Assembly: GCA_002478575.1 (NCBI GenBank)
Contig: DLOX01000107.1
Span: 1-8,356 of the forward strand
Source of the DNA: Sphingomonadales bacterium UBA7473
GTDB lineage: Bacteria > Pseudomonadota > Alphaproteobacteria > Sphingomonadales > Sphingomonadaceae
Length of the DNA stretch: 8,356 nt
Reading direction: 5' to 3'
Within the stretch, counting starts at the first letter, position 1. The number at the start of each line of letters is the position of its first letter. Shown here piece after piece: positions 1-6,631 of this stretch. Below the pieces are notes generated by a model. The model was not told the DNA's origin. It searched no databases and was given only the letters and a program-made list of their open reading frames with translations. The translations under genes and the position numbers were made by a program.

Positions 1-665
1 TTGATCATGGGTTCAATCGTGAAGAACATGCCAGGCCGAAGCTCTGGGCCTGTGCCGGGGCGGCCCGCGTGGACAACTTCCGGCGCATCGTGGAACAGGC
101 GGCCAATGCCATGGCCACAGAAATCACGGACCACGCCATAGCGATGCTTTTCGGCATGGCGCTGGATCGCATTGGCCACATCTCCCAATGTGTTGCCCGC
201 GCGCGCCTGTTCGATGCCAAGCATCATCGCTTCATAAGTCACTTCAACGAGCCGCCGCGCTTTGATTGGCACGTCACCGACCAGATAGGTGCGGTTGGTA
301 TCGCCATGCCAGCCATCGACAATGCTCGTCACATCGACATTAACGATATCGCCCGCTTGCAACTTCTTGGTGCCTGGAATGCCATGGCACACGACATGAT
401 TGATCGATGTGCAGCAGCTATGGGTATATCCACGATAATTGAGCGTGGCGGGAATGGCACCTGCCTCCAACGTCATCCGACGGACCAGATCGTCAATTTC
501 CTCGGTCGTAACACCGGGCAAAATGAACGATGTCAGTGCATCAAGAATCTCAGCCGACAAACGTCCCGCTTTGCGCATTCCTTCAAAACCCTCAGGGCCA
601 TGGAGCTTAATGGCTCCGTCTCGGGCGTGGCGAGTGTCAACGGTTACGGTTTGATAGTCGGTCAT
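1..665 (-). CDS. map: Type I methionine aminopeptidase, C-terminus cut by window edge
   Basis: This enzyme removes the initiator methionine from nascent proteins in the cytoplasm. Reading from the ATG at 665 gives 221 codons without a stop before the left edge, so the C-terminus is missing. The pita-bread fold metal ligands can be placed: D111 (VNVDVT), D122 (HGDTN), H185 (CGHGIG) and E218 (TIEPM). The last ligand Glu lies outside the window. H94 in NHVVCHGIP matches the conserved substrate-binding His. An in-frame TGA lies 18 nt upstream of the ATG with no start codon between them, so ATG 665 is the only reasonable start, although no good Shine-Dalgarno precedes it. The gene follows the DUF5694 gene on the same strand after 43 nt and may be co-transcribed with it. 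The family assignment is secure. Confidence 0.95.
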   Translation of the reverse strand, partial: MTDYQTVTVDTRHARDGAIKLHGPEGFEGMRKAGRLSAEILDALTSFILPGVTTEEIDDLVRRMTLEAGAIPATLNYRGYTHSCCTSINHVVCHGIPGTKKLQAGDIVNVDVTSIVDGWHGDTNRTYLVGDVPIKARRLVEVTYEAMMLGIEQARAGNTLGDVANAIQRHAEKHRYGVVRDFCGHGIGRLFHDAPEVVHAGRPGTGPELRPGMFFTIEPMI

Positions 666-708
666 GTGGCGTAGATAGCATCATGGAGCCGACTTTACGA
701 GAGGGGCG

Positions 709-1782
709 CTATTTCAAAACTGATAGCACATCCACAAGCTTCACTTCATGCATCATATCGAGATAGGCATCATAATAGGCTTTGTGCGATGCGCCGACGA
801 TGTTGAGGACGCGGGCACCGGGCGTGTTGCCAAAGGCCTCGCGAATATTGGCGACCATGCGAAGGTTTCGCGTTTCATACCAGGCGACATATTGGCGACC
901 GTAAAGCTCAGGCGTTTGCTGCTTCAGGGCAGCGCCAAAATCCCCTGTGATGAACAGACGCTGCGTCGCCGTAGCGTTGAGCATGCGATAAAAGCTGAGC
1001 ATATCACCGGTTTCCGCCGCTTTCTTTTCCGCAGCCTCATAGCGCGCCATTGCTGGACTATCTGGTGCGGACCAGATCTTCTGGATCGCAGGTTCAAAGC
1101 CCGGTCCGGCCAACCCTTGAATGCTGTCCGCTGTATGATCGTCCACCGCGTAGACGCGATTCAGGCCAAGGCGCGCAGCGAGAGCAACGCCGATATCATA
1201 GGTCTCATTCGGCTTGGCGCCTGCACGGGTAATGATTTTCAGCAAAACCTCATCAATGCCATCGCCCAGCTTGCGTTCTTCCGGGGGCAGCTGAAGCCAT
1301 TGGACTTGCGCAGATGGCCGATTATTAGCTGCGAGAAATAATGAGGCCAGCTTGCGCCGGTCCGCTGCCGTTGGGGACTTGGGCCAAGCGGCAAGCATCT
1401 TTTCTGACGCAGCCATCGCCTCCGCCACGGTCAGTCCGGTCGATTTCCGGACATTCTCAGTGCCCCAGCAATAGGTATCGAACATGCTTGGATAACGATC
1501 TTTATAGCGTTCCAGCACATCGCATTGTTCCCCGCTAATCCCTTCATGGGTGATGATATCGGGTTTGAATGCAGCGAGCTTGTCAAGCAGAGGGGCGAGC
1601 ATTTTAGGGGTTGGCGGTTTTTCCAATTGGCCCAAATGTGCGCTGCCAAGGGTCAGAACTTGCGTAGATGGCCCAGCATGCTTGCCCTTCCATTCGCGAG
1701 GGTCAAAGGCGGGGGTTTGAGCAAATGAGGGGAAGGCCGCGAGTGCCCCGACAAGACCTAAAACCAAGCGACCCAAGCGCAT
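709..1782 (-). CDS. Exported DUF5694-type protein (TraB/Tiki-like superfamily)
   Basis: The product is about 357 aa. It has a signal peptide (MRLGRLVLGLVGAL, with likely cleavage after SFA before QTP), so it should be periplasmic. Numbering from the ATG at 1788, a GxxH motif (GSAH, 48-51) is followed by HEG (81-83, with E82), YAVDDH (213-218), RNLRM (307-311) and a second GxxH (GASH, 332-335) near the C-terminus. Paired GxxH motifs with conserved Glu and Arg are the hallmark of the TraB/GumN/Tiki/EreA-like fold. I recognise this protein as DUF5694-like from the RNLRM-VANI and VxGASH ends. Start choice: AGGAG (1793-1789) directly abuts an ATG at 1788 but lies 6 nt before the ATG at 1782, so 1782 is preferred. 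The biochemical function is unknown; metal-dependent hydrolase or peptidase activity is only an inference from the superfamily. Confidence 0.75.
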   Translation of the reverse strand: MRLGRLVLGLVGALAAFPSFAQTPAFDPREWKGKHAGPSTQVLTLGSAHLGQLEKPPTPKMLAPLLDKLAAFKPDIITHEGISGEQCDVLERYKDRYPSMFDTYCWGTENVRKSTGLTVAEAMAASEKMLAAWPKSPTAADRRKLASLFLAANNRPSAQVQWLQLPPEERKLGDGIDEVLLKIITRAGAKPNETYDIGVALAARLGLNRVYAVDDHTADSIQGLAGPGFEPAIQKIWSAPDSPAMARYEAAEKKAAETGDMLSFYRMLNATATQRLFITGDFGAALKQQTPELYGRQYVAWYETRNLRMVANIREAFGNTPGARVLNIVGASHKAYYDAYLDMMHEVKLVDVLSVLK

Positions 1783-1788
1783 GTGCAT

Positions 1789-1793
1789 CTCCT
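1789..1793 (-). promoter_or_regulatory. Shine-Dalgarno that decides the DUF5694 start
   Basis: AGGAG on the minus strand touches the ATG at 1788 with no spacer. It is 6 nt from the second in-frame ATG at 1782, which is normal initiation spacing. This argues for the shorter protein, two residues less. Confidence 0.6.
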
Positions 1794-1801
1794 ACAAAGC
1801 T

Positions 1802-1829
1802 CAACTGTATTAGTTTCATAACACAGTTG
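1802..1829. promoter_or_regulatory. 28-bp inverted repeat, candidate operator between divergent genes
   Basis: The arms are CAACTGTATTA (1802-1812) and TAACACAGTTG (1819-1829), separated by the 6-nt spacer GTTTCA. The reverse complement of the right arm matches the left arm at 10 of 11 positions. The repeat sits in the only divergent intergenic region (1783-1888) and overlaps the best minus-strand promoter candidate. That geometry suits a dimeric repressor controlling the exported DUF5694 gene and perhaps the divergent CinA-like gene. The regulator is not in the window. The half-site resembles operators of some GntR- or TetR-type regulators, but this is inference. It is unlikely to be a terminator, because neither arm is followed by a T-run and it lies upstream of both genes. 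Confidence 0.55.
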
Positions 1830-1833
1830 GCAA
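1804..1833 (-). promoter_or_regulatory. Candidate sigma-70 promoter for the DUF5694 gene
   Basis: On the minus strand TTGCCA (1833-1828, 5 of 6 matches to TTGACA) is followed after 18 nt by TACAGT (1809-1804, 4 of 6 matches to TATAAT). Transcription would start near 1797, giving a very short leader just upstream of the AGGAG. Both boxes lie on or within the inverted repeat, so a bound repressor would occlude them. This is a prediction from sequence only. Confidence 0.35.
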
Positions 1834-1888
1834 AGCAAGGCCTAAATGCCCCCTTCCCTCGCCAATCAGTCGCGCATAGACGCAGAGG

Positions 1889-2647
1889 ATGACTAGCCCT
1901 CGAATCTATACCGCTGCCCTTGCCGTCATCGGCGATGAAATCCTGTCGGGCCGCACGCAGGATAAGAATATCGCTCAAATTGCGTTGTGGCTGAACCTGC
2001 AAGGCATAAGGCTGCGAGAGGTTCGCGTGGTGCCGGATGTTGAGGATGAGATTGTCGGCGCTGTGAATGCTCTGCGCGCCCGTTATGACTATCTATTCAC
2101 AACGGGCGGCATTGGGCCGACCCATGATGATATCACGGTCGATGCCATTGCGAAGGCCTTGGGCGTTGATGTGGTTATCCATCCTGAAGCAAGCGCGTTG
2201 CTCAATCGTTATTATGAAAGCCGGGGCGGTTTGAACGAAGCGCGGCTCCGGATGGCACGCGTGCCCGATGGCGCCGACTTAATCCCCAATCGCATGTCCG
2301 GCGCGCCGGGCATCCGCCATGGCAATATCTTCATCATGGCTGGCGTCCCGCATATCACGGCCGGCATGCTTGATGCGCTTTCGGGGACGTTAGAGGGCGG
2401 TTTGCCTTTGCTTTCAACAACCGTTGGCTGCTGGGTGCCAGAAAGCGAGATTTCGGAGCTGCTTGCCTCCACCGAAAAGGCCCATGAAGGAACGCAGATC
2501 GGCAGCTACCCTTTCTTCCGAGAAGGCAAAGTCGGTGCGAATTTTGTGATCCGATCAACAGAGCAAGAGCTGTTGGATCGATGCGCTTTGGCGCTGTCAG
2601 ACGGGCTCCGCGCGATGGGCCGCGAAGCCGTGGCGGGTGGAATCTAG
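1889..2647 (+). CDS. MoCF-domain protein (CinA N-terminal domain, stand-alone)
   Basis: This 252-aa protein matches the MoaB/Mog-like molybdopterin-binding fold found at the N-terminus of CinA. GDEIL (15-19), TQDKN (23-27), TTGGIGPTHDD (71-81) and AGVPH (151-155) are the conserved segments, with the Gly-rich TTGGIGPTHDD loop forming the binding site. Full CinA proteins are about 400 aa and carry a C-terminal nicotinamide-nucleotide amidase domain (PncC type). That domain is absent here and the ORF ends cleanly, so this is the short form. In CinA the corresponding N-terminal domain is associated with ADP-ribose pyrophosphatase (COG1058) activity. Whether this protein has that activity or binds molybdopterin is not shown. 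The start rests on family similarity; the purine-rich GCAGAGG abuts the ATG and is a poor ribosome site. It is the only plus-strand gene, divergent from the DUF5694 gene and convergent with the Hpt-like gene. Confidence 0.85.
   Translation: MTSPRIYTAALAVIGDEILSGRTQDKNIAQIALWLNLQGIRLREVRVVPDVEDEIVGAVNALRARYDYLFTTGGIGPTHDDITVDAIAKALGVDVVIHPEASALLNRYYESRGGLNEARLRMARVPDGADLIPNRMSGAPGIRHGNIFIMAGVPHITAGMLDALSGTLEGGLPLLSTTVGCWVPESEISELLASTEKAHEGTQIGSYPFFREGKVGANFVIRSTEQELLDRCALALSDGLRAMGREAVAGGI
2644..2647. other. Convergent stop codons sharing a CTAG palindrome
   Basis: The plus-strand CinA-like gene stops with TAG at 2645-2647, and the minus-strand Hpt-like gene stops with TAG at 2646-2644. Both lie in one CTAG palindrome, so the convergent genes overlap by 4 nt. 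There is no room for a conventional terminator between them; any termination must occur inside the opposing coding sequence. Confidence 0.9.
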
Positions 2648-3072
2648 CCGGCGCGTTTAGCGAGCAGCGGATTCACTTCCCGATCCAGCAAAGTCAAAGT
2701 CTCGGCAAAATGCGCTTTCAACGCCATCACAGATTCTAGCAACGCATCAGGCGCCTGACGCCATTCGACACAATCACGCGCTGCAAACTCAATGTCTTCA
2801 GCAATCTCTGCGACAGAAAGCGCCCCAATTTGCAGCGCGTCATTTTTCAGGAGGTCAGCTGGACCGATCATGCCAATGGGATTGCGGACACGCAGGCTCG
2901 CTTCGATAGCGGCAATGGATTTGCCACCATCTTCGCGAAAATAGTTGATGACGCGCAGAAAGCGAGGCCCCAATTGGGTCCGTGATTGGGCAAAACGCGC
3001 CCAATCCACCACTGCATGTTTCTGATCCACCATCTGCCAATGACCCTTTTGTGCATCTGTTGCACTAGGCAT
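2644..3072 (-). CDS. Hpt-like domain protein lacking the phosphoacceptor histidine
   Basis: This small 142-aa soluble protein is predicted all-helical and has the layout of a single histidine-phosphotransfer domain. The segment LRVINYFREDGGKSIAAIEA (39-58) resembles the helix before the active site in sphingomonad Hpt proteins. Residues 71-84 (PADLLKNDALQIGA) align with the usual AHxLKGxxxxxGA signature. At the phosphoacceptor position there is D73 (codon GAC, 2856-2854) instead of His. K76 and G83-A84 of the signature are kept, and the usual Gly after Lys is N77. It therefore probably cannot relay phosphate through His and may be a degenerate or regulatory Hpt. No kinase or response regulator lies in the window. 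The start is uncertain: ATG 3072 has no Shine-Dalgarno, while ATG 3033 (residue 14) has AAAGGG about 10 nt upstream. The family call comes from recalled similarity. Confidence 0.7.
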   Translation of the reverse strand: MPSATDAQKGHWQMVDQKHAVVDWARFAQSRTQLGPRFLRVINYFREDGGKSIAAIEASLRVRNPIGMIGPADLLKNDALQIGALSVAEIAEDIEFAARDCVEWRQAPDALLESVMALKAHFAETLTLLDREVNPLLAKRAG

Positions 3073-3160
3073 GGGTCGTTAACATGAGGTTGATTTTAAG
3101 CTGGATTTTGGTCCAGGAACCCTTGCTTCCTCATCCAAATTGGCGAGGCATTGATCCAGA

Positions 3161-4519
3161 CTAAGTGGTCGGCGCGAATGGATTTTTGGGAGACCGTAGC
3201 GTTAGTCGTACGGGAACCGCGCCAAAGCCCAGCTCCTTGCGGATGCCATTCACCAAATAACGGCGATAGCTTTCCGGCAGTTGATCGACTCGCGTTCCGA
3301 AAATGACAAAGCTTGGCGGCCGGGTCTTAATCTGCGTCACATAACGAAGCTTGATCCGCTTACCACCCGGTGCTGGCGGCGGATTGCGCTCGACAGCATC
3401 TTCAAACCAGCGGTTCAAACGGCTGGTGGGCACACGCTGGCTCCAGGCTTCGCGCACATCAAATGCCGCTTGGAGAAGTTGGTCTACGCCTTTGCCCGTC
3501 GCTGCCGAAATGGTGAGCAAAGGCACGCCCTTCACTTGAGCAAAACCCTCTTCAAGCGCAGCGCGCACGCCTTGGTAAAGGCTCGACCCATTTTCAGCGA
3601 CGTCCCATTTGTTGAGGGCAATGACCATCGCTCTGCCCTCTTCAAATATCTGGTCAGCGATCCGCAAATCCTGCGCCTCAAGGCCACGCGTGGCATCGAG
3701 GAGGAGCACAACCACTTCGGAAAAATCGATGGCGCGGCGCGTATCAGCGGCAGACAATTTCTCAAGCTTGTCATCTACCTTGGCTTTGCGACGCAATCCC
3801 GCAGTGTCGATCAAGCGGACAGCTCTCCCCTGCCATTCCCAGTCGATGGTGATGGAATCGCGCGTGATGCCAGCCTCTGGCCCGGTGATCATCCGATCTT
3901 CGCCGAGCATGCGGTTGACCAGCGTCGACTTGCCTGCGTTGGGCCGCCCCACAATGGTGAGCTTCAACGGGCCAGACAGATCCTCTTCATCGACAATCTC
4001 TTCTTCCACTTCTTCGCGCTCGACATGCGGACGAAGGGCGTGGAACAGATCATCAAGGCCAAGGCCATGTTCAGCGCTGAACGGGATCGGATCGCCAAAG
4101 CCAAGGTTGAACGCTTCATAGACGCCGCCATCTTGTGCTTTGCCTTCTGCCTTGTTGGCAAGGATTACGACAGGCGTGTCTGATCCGCGCAGCCAACGGC
4201 CAATTTCTTCGTCGAGCGGCACAATCCCGGCGCGGCTATCGATGACAAACAGCGCGACATCAGCTTCATTAACCGCAGCTTGGGTTTGCTGCCGCATGCG
4301 CCCTGGAAGCGTTTGAGGGTCTTCATCTTCAAAGCCCGCCGTATCGACAATGCGGAAAGGCATGCCCAACAGCTCAGCATCGCCCTCCCGGCGATCGCGG
4401 GTTACGCCGGGGCGATCATCAACAAGCGCAAGCTTCTTTCCAACCAAGCGGTTGAACAAGGTTGATTTGCCGACATTCGGCCGCCCGATGATGGCGACCA
4501 CGGGGAGCGCGGTGGCCAT
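3161..4519 (-). CDS. der: Ribosome biogenesis GTPase Der (EngA)
   Basis: Der is an essential tandem-GTPase protein that acts in late 50S subunit maturation. The 452-aa product has the full layout. GTPase domain 1 has a P-loop at 12-20 (GRPNVGKST), TRD switch residues at 40-42, DTAG at 59-62 and a G4 motif NKAE at 122-125. An acidic linker follows (about 167-182, EREEVEEEIVDEED). GTPase domain 2 has GRPNAGKST (191-199), DTAG (238-241), NKWD (303-306) and a SAATGKG loop (338-344). A C-terminal KH-like domain runs from about 361 to 452. Domain 1 has Glu in place of the usual Asp in NKxD. The start is firm: AAGGAGG (4534-4528) lies 8 nt upstream. The gene begins 15 nt after the bamB stop, so it is in the same operon. 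Confidence 0.97.
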   Translation of the reverse strand: MATALPVVAIIGRPNVGKSTLFNRLVGKKLALVDDRPGVTRDRREGDAELLGMPFRIVDTAGFEDEDPQTLPGRMRQQTQAAVNEADVALFVIDSRAGIVPLDEEIGRWLRGSDTPVVILANKAEGKAQDGGVYEAFNLGFGDPIPFSAEHGLGLDDLFHALRPHVEREEVEEEIVDEEDLSGPLKLTIVGRPNAGKSTLVNRMLGEDRMITGPEAGITRDSITIDWEWQGRAVRLIDTAGLRRKAKVDDKLEKLSAADTRRAIDFSEVVVLLLDATRGLEAQDLRIADQIFEEGRAMVIALNKWDVAENGSSLYQGVRAALEEGFAQVKGVPLLTISAATGKGVDQLLQAAFDVREAWSQRVPTSRLNRWFEDAVERNPPPAPGGKRIKLRYVTQIKTRPPSFVIFGTRVDQLPESYRRYLVNGIRKELGFGAVPVRLTLRSPKNPFAPTT

Positions 4520-4527
4520 CTCTGCAG

Positions 4528-4534
4528 CCTCCTT
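4528..4534 (-). promoter_or_regulatory. Strong Shine-Dalgarno of der
   Basis: AAGGAGG is essentially the full anti-16S complement. It directly abuts the bamB stop codon (4537-4535) and lies 8 nt from the der ATG. This points to efficient independent initiation within the operon and fixes the start. Confidence 0.85.
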
Positions 4535-5920
4535 TTAGCGCCAGGCCGTGATACGGCCACCATCATCAAGGACGTAGAGCGTGCTACCCGCGACAATGAG
4601 CGGCAACGTGACGCCATCGCTTAGCTTGGTCGTTGTCTGCACTTGGCCATTGGCAGGGGACACATTCACAAGCTCACCCAAGCTATTGGCAAGGATCAGA
4701 CGATCGCCCGCGAGGACCGGGCCGACCCAACGCACAGGGCCCTTTTTCGTCTTCTTCTTTTCTTTCTTATAGGCCCGCATTTGCGAAACCCAGCGGACCT
4801 TGCCACTGGACCGCGCAATGGCGAACAGGCGCGCTTGATCATCCATCACAAATACCCATTCGCCAGCGACCCAAGGGGTGGAGATGCCTGCGAGATTGGT
4901 TTCCCAAATGCGCTGGCCCGTCACCAAGTCCATGCTCACCATCCGGCCACCTTGGCCAACGGCGAACACGCGACCGCGATCAATGACCGGATCAGCGTCA
5001 ATGTCAGATAGGCTCGATACTGAGGTTGAGATGCTCGTCTTTGAAAGAACGTCGCCCCACAACGGACGACCATTTTCATAGCGGTAGGCGTTGAGCTCGC
5101 CCGACGAAAAGCCAGCGACCACTGTGCCTTGAGCGCTAGCCGGAGCAGCAGAGCCAAAAACGCCTGCCAATTCCGCCGCCGCTGATGTCGTCCAAGCAAC
5201 GGTGCCATCGCCCTGGTTGAGCGCGAACAGCTGATTGTCATAGGTCATGACATAGACATTGCCGTTGCCAAGGCCGGGGGCACCGCGCAGGGGCCCGGAA
5301 GGCCGAACCTTCCAAATGGATTTGCCATCAGAGGCTTGCAATGCTTCCACATCGCCAAGTCCATTGGTTGCGTAAACAATGCCATTTTCGAAGCTGACAC
5401 CGCCGCCAAATAGAGAACCACGATTTCCGGTCATCGCGCCTGACATCATGCTGATCCCGCCCTTGGCGTCTTTCTCATTCCCGATGAAGCGGCTCCACAG
5501 CTTGCCGCCGCCATTGGTGTCAAAGGCATGAAGCGTCGCAAAAACATCCATCACAAACAATTTACCATCTGCGACCACCGGAGCGGAAGACAAACGCCGG
5601 AACTTGTTTGAGCCTTGGATGGAGACGGTCCATGCTTTGCCAAGCGCATTGCCAAGAGCCAGATGCTCCATCGATTTGGACGCATTGCCACCGGGCTGCG
5701 TCCAGCTGTCATTGGCCACGGCAGGTGGCACAAGCACTGCGACATCGGCAAGCGATGGATCGGCTTCTGCGGTCGATTCTGAAGTCAAAACAGCCGTTCT
5801 TTGGCCAATGGTTGGCGTGCTCTTCTTATCTCGTCCACCGCCGCCGATGCCAAGTCGGCTGCAACCAGACACGGCAAGCGAAGCAATCACTGCAACAATG
5901 AGAAAACGGGCTGGCTTCAC
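4535..5920 (-). CDS. bamB: Outer membrane assembly lipoprotein BamB (PQQ-like beta-propeller)
   Basis: BamB is the beta-propeller lipoprotein of the BAM complex that folds outer-membrane proteins. The 461-aa product starts with a lipoprotein signal peptide whose lipobox VSGC puts the lipidated cysteine at C20. A low-complexity linker follows (about 21-70, including a GGGG run). Repeated PQQ-like blades then carry the typical V-x-A-LDxxxGxxxW pattern, for example LHAFDTNGGGKLW (130-142), VEALQASDGKSIW (191-203), LFALNQGDGTVAW (231-243), VSMDLVTGQRIW (328-339) and LFAIARSSGKVRW (365-377). A lysine-rich stretch (K385-K393, KKEKKKTKK) sits in a loop after the fifth of these. The start is GTG, overlapping the upstream stop as GTGA, with AAGGGAG (5934-5928) 7 nt before it. 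It sits between the YfgM-like gene and der, as in enterobacteria. The C-terminus ends in a propeller strand (RITAWR). Confidence 0.93.
   Translation of the reverse strand: MKPARFLIVAVIASLAVSGCSRLGIGGGGRDKKSTPTIGQRTAVLTSESTAEADPSLADVAVLVPPAVANDSWTQPGGNASKSMEHLALGNALGKAWTVSIQGSNKFRRLSSAPVVADGKLFVMDVFATLHAFDTNGGGKLWSRFIGNEKDAKGGISMMSGAMTGNRGSLFGGGVSFENGIVYATNGLGDVEALQASDGKSIWKVRPSGPLRGAPGLGNGNVYVMTYDNQLFALNQGDGTVAWTTSAAAELAGVFGSAAPASAQGTVVAGFSSGELNAYRYENGRPLWGDVLSKTSISTSVSSLSDIDADPVIDRGRVFAVGQGGRMVSMDLVTGQRIWETNLAGISTPWVAGEWVFVMDDQARLFAIARSSGKVRWVSQMRAYKKEKKKTKKGPVRWVGPVLAGDRLILANSLGELVNVSPANGQVQTTTKLSDGVTLPLIVAGSTLYVLDDGGRITAWR
5917..5920 (-). other. GTGA overlap coupling the YfgM-like gene to bamB
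   Basis: The TGA stop of the upstream gene (5919-5917) overlaps the GTG start of bamB (5920-5918). With the Shine-Dalgarno AAGGGAG at 5934-5928, inside the upstream coding sequence, this arrangement suggests translational coupling of two envelope proteins. Confidence 0.85.
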
Positions 5921-6624
5921 TGGGCGGCTCCCTTGGCTTCTGGTCGCGTTGAGGCAACGCCCAGCGCATTGGCTTTTTCACTGGCGCGGTTCCGGATCGT
6001 TTCCGGCACGCCTTCATCTTTTGCCAGTTCAGCAAGCATTTTGCCTGCAAGTTCCGGCTTGTTCATTTTGACATAGGCCATGGCCGTCATTTCACCAGCA
6101 CTGCCATACCAAGGGGCCCCGGGCACAGCGAGCGGCTTCAATCGGGTCACCACATCTTCTGGCTTCATGCTATCGAAGCTAGCAGCTGTCTGGCGGATTA
6201 ACGCTAAGTCTTTCCAGACCTGCGCTGTGTCTCCGCTGCTCGCCACTTTCCCGAAAGAGTCGGCAGCCGCTTTGTCATCGCCAGTTTGAAGTGCAAGCGA
6301 ACCAGCAATCAAACCTGCTGGCCCGTGAAAGCCCTCAGCATCCGAAGCTTTGACTTCTTCAAGCTTCGCCTTCGCGCCCTGATCCGACCCAGCGGCCAGC
6401 GTATCAACCACAGCCGTCAGTTTCTCGCCGACTTCGCCTGCCGCCGCATCTTGGCGATCGTTCCAGTAAATCCATCCCGCCCAGCCCAAAAGGCCAGCGA
6501 CAATCACTGCAACAGCAGGTTTACCAAAGCGTTCCCAAGCGTCCTGAAGTTTGTCCTTCTGAAGCTCTTCATCGACTTCGCGAACAAACACTTCTTCGGT
6601 CACATTCATCGGCGGAAGCGCCAA
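5917..6624 (-). CDS. YfgM-like inner-membrane protein with periplasmic TPR-like domain
   Basis: The product is 235 aa from a TTG start. A short cytoplasmic N-terminus rich in Glu and Lys (FVREVDEELQKDKLQDAWERFG, about 13-34) is followed by one transmembrane segment (about 36-55, AVIVAGLLGWAGWIYW). The rest is a helical periplasmic domain with TPR-like repeats, for example LALQTGDDKAAADSF and AYVKMNKPELAGKML. This is the plan of the YfgM/TPR_21 family. In E. coli, YfgM associates with the Sec translocon and periplasmic chaperones; the same role here is inference. The start was chosen because AGGAG (6636-6632) lies 7 nt before TTG 6624. In-frame ATG 6609 has no comparable site, and ATG 6657 lies upstream of the Shine-Dalgarno. 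It directly precedes bamB with a 4-nt overlap, and the 83-nt gap after panB leaves open whether it has its own promoter. Confidence 0.85.
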   Translation of the reverse strand: MALPPMNVTEEVFVREVDEELQKDKLQDAWERFGKPAVAVIVAGLLGWAGWIYWNDRQDAAAGEVGEKLTAVVDTLAAGSDQGAKAKLEEVKASDAEGFHGPAGLIAGSLALQTGDDKAAADSFGKVASSGDTAQVWKDLALIRQTAASFDSMKPEDVVTRLKPLAVPGAPWYGSAGEMTAMAYVKMNKPELAGKMLAELAKDEGVPETIRNRASEKANALGVASTRPEAKGAAQ

Positions 6625-6631
6625 AACTATT

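Noticed and set aside
122..125. NKAE instead of NKxD in the first GTPase domain of Der (residue numbers) as a sign of a defective GTPase.
   Set aside because: As far as I recall, Glu at this position is common in alphaproteobacterial Der proteins, and the rest of the domain is intact. I treat it as normal variation.
69..674. A 201-aa plus-strand open frame at the left edge.
   Set aside because: It is antisense to map, whose metal ligands and conserved motifs are intact on the minus strand.
3093..3098. TAAAAT on the minus strand as a -10 box for the Hpt-like gene.
   Set aside because: It matches TATAAT at 5 of 6 positions, but no acceptable -35 lies 16-18 nt upstream, so the promoter call is not supported.
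3101..3116. Hairpin CTGGA/TCCAG with a 6-nt loop after der, as a possible terminator.
   Set aside because: The stem is only 5 bp, and on the minus strand it is followed by CTTAAAATC rather than a T-run.
3281..4183. A 300-aa plus-strand open frame opposite der.
   Set aside because: It lies wholly antisense to a perfectly conserved der gene, and its translation shows no domain pattern or plausible start site. It is a shadow of der codon usage.
5604..6071. A 155-aa plus-strand open frame across the bamB / YfgM-like junction.
   Set aside because: It is antisense to two well-supported coupled genes and has no recognisable family features.
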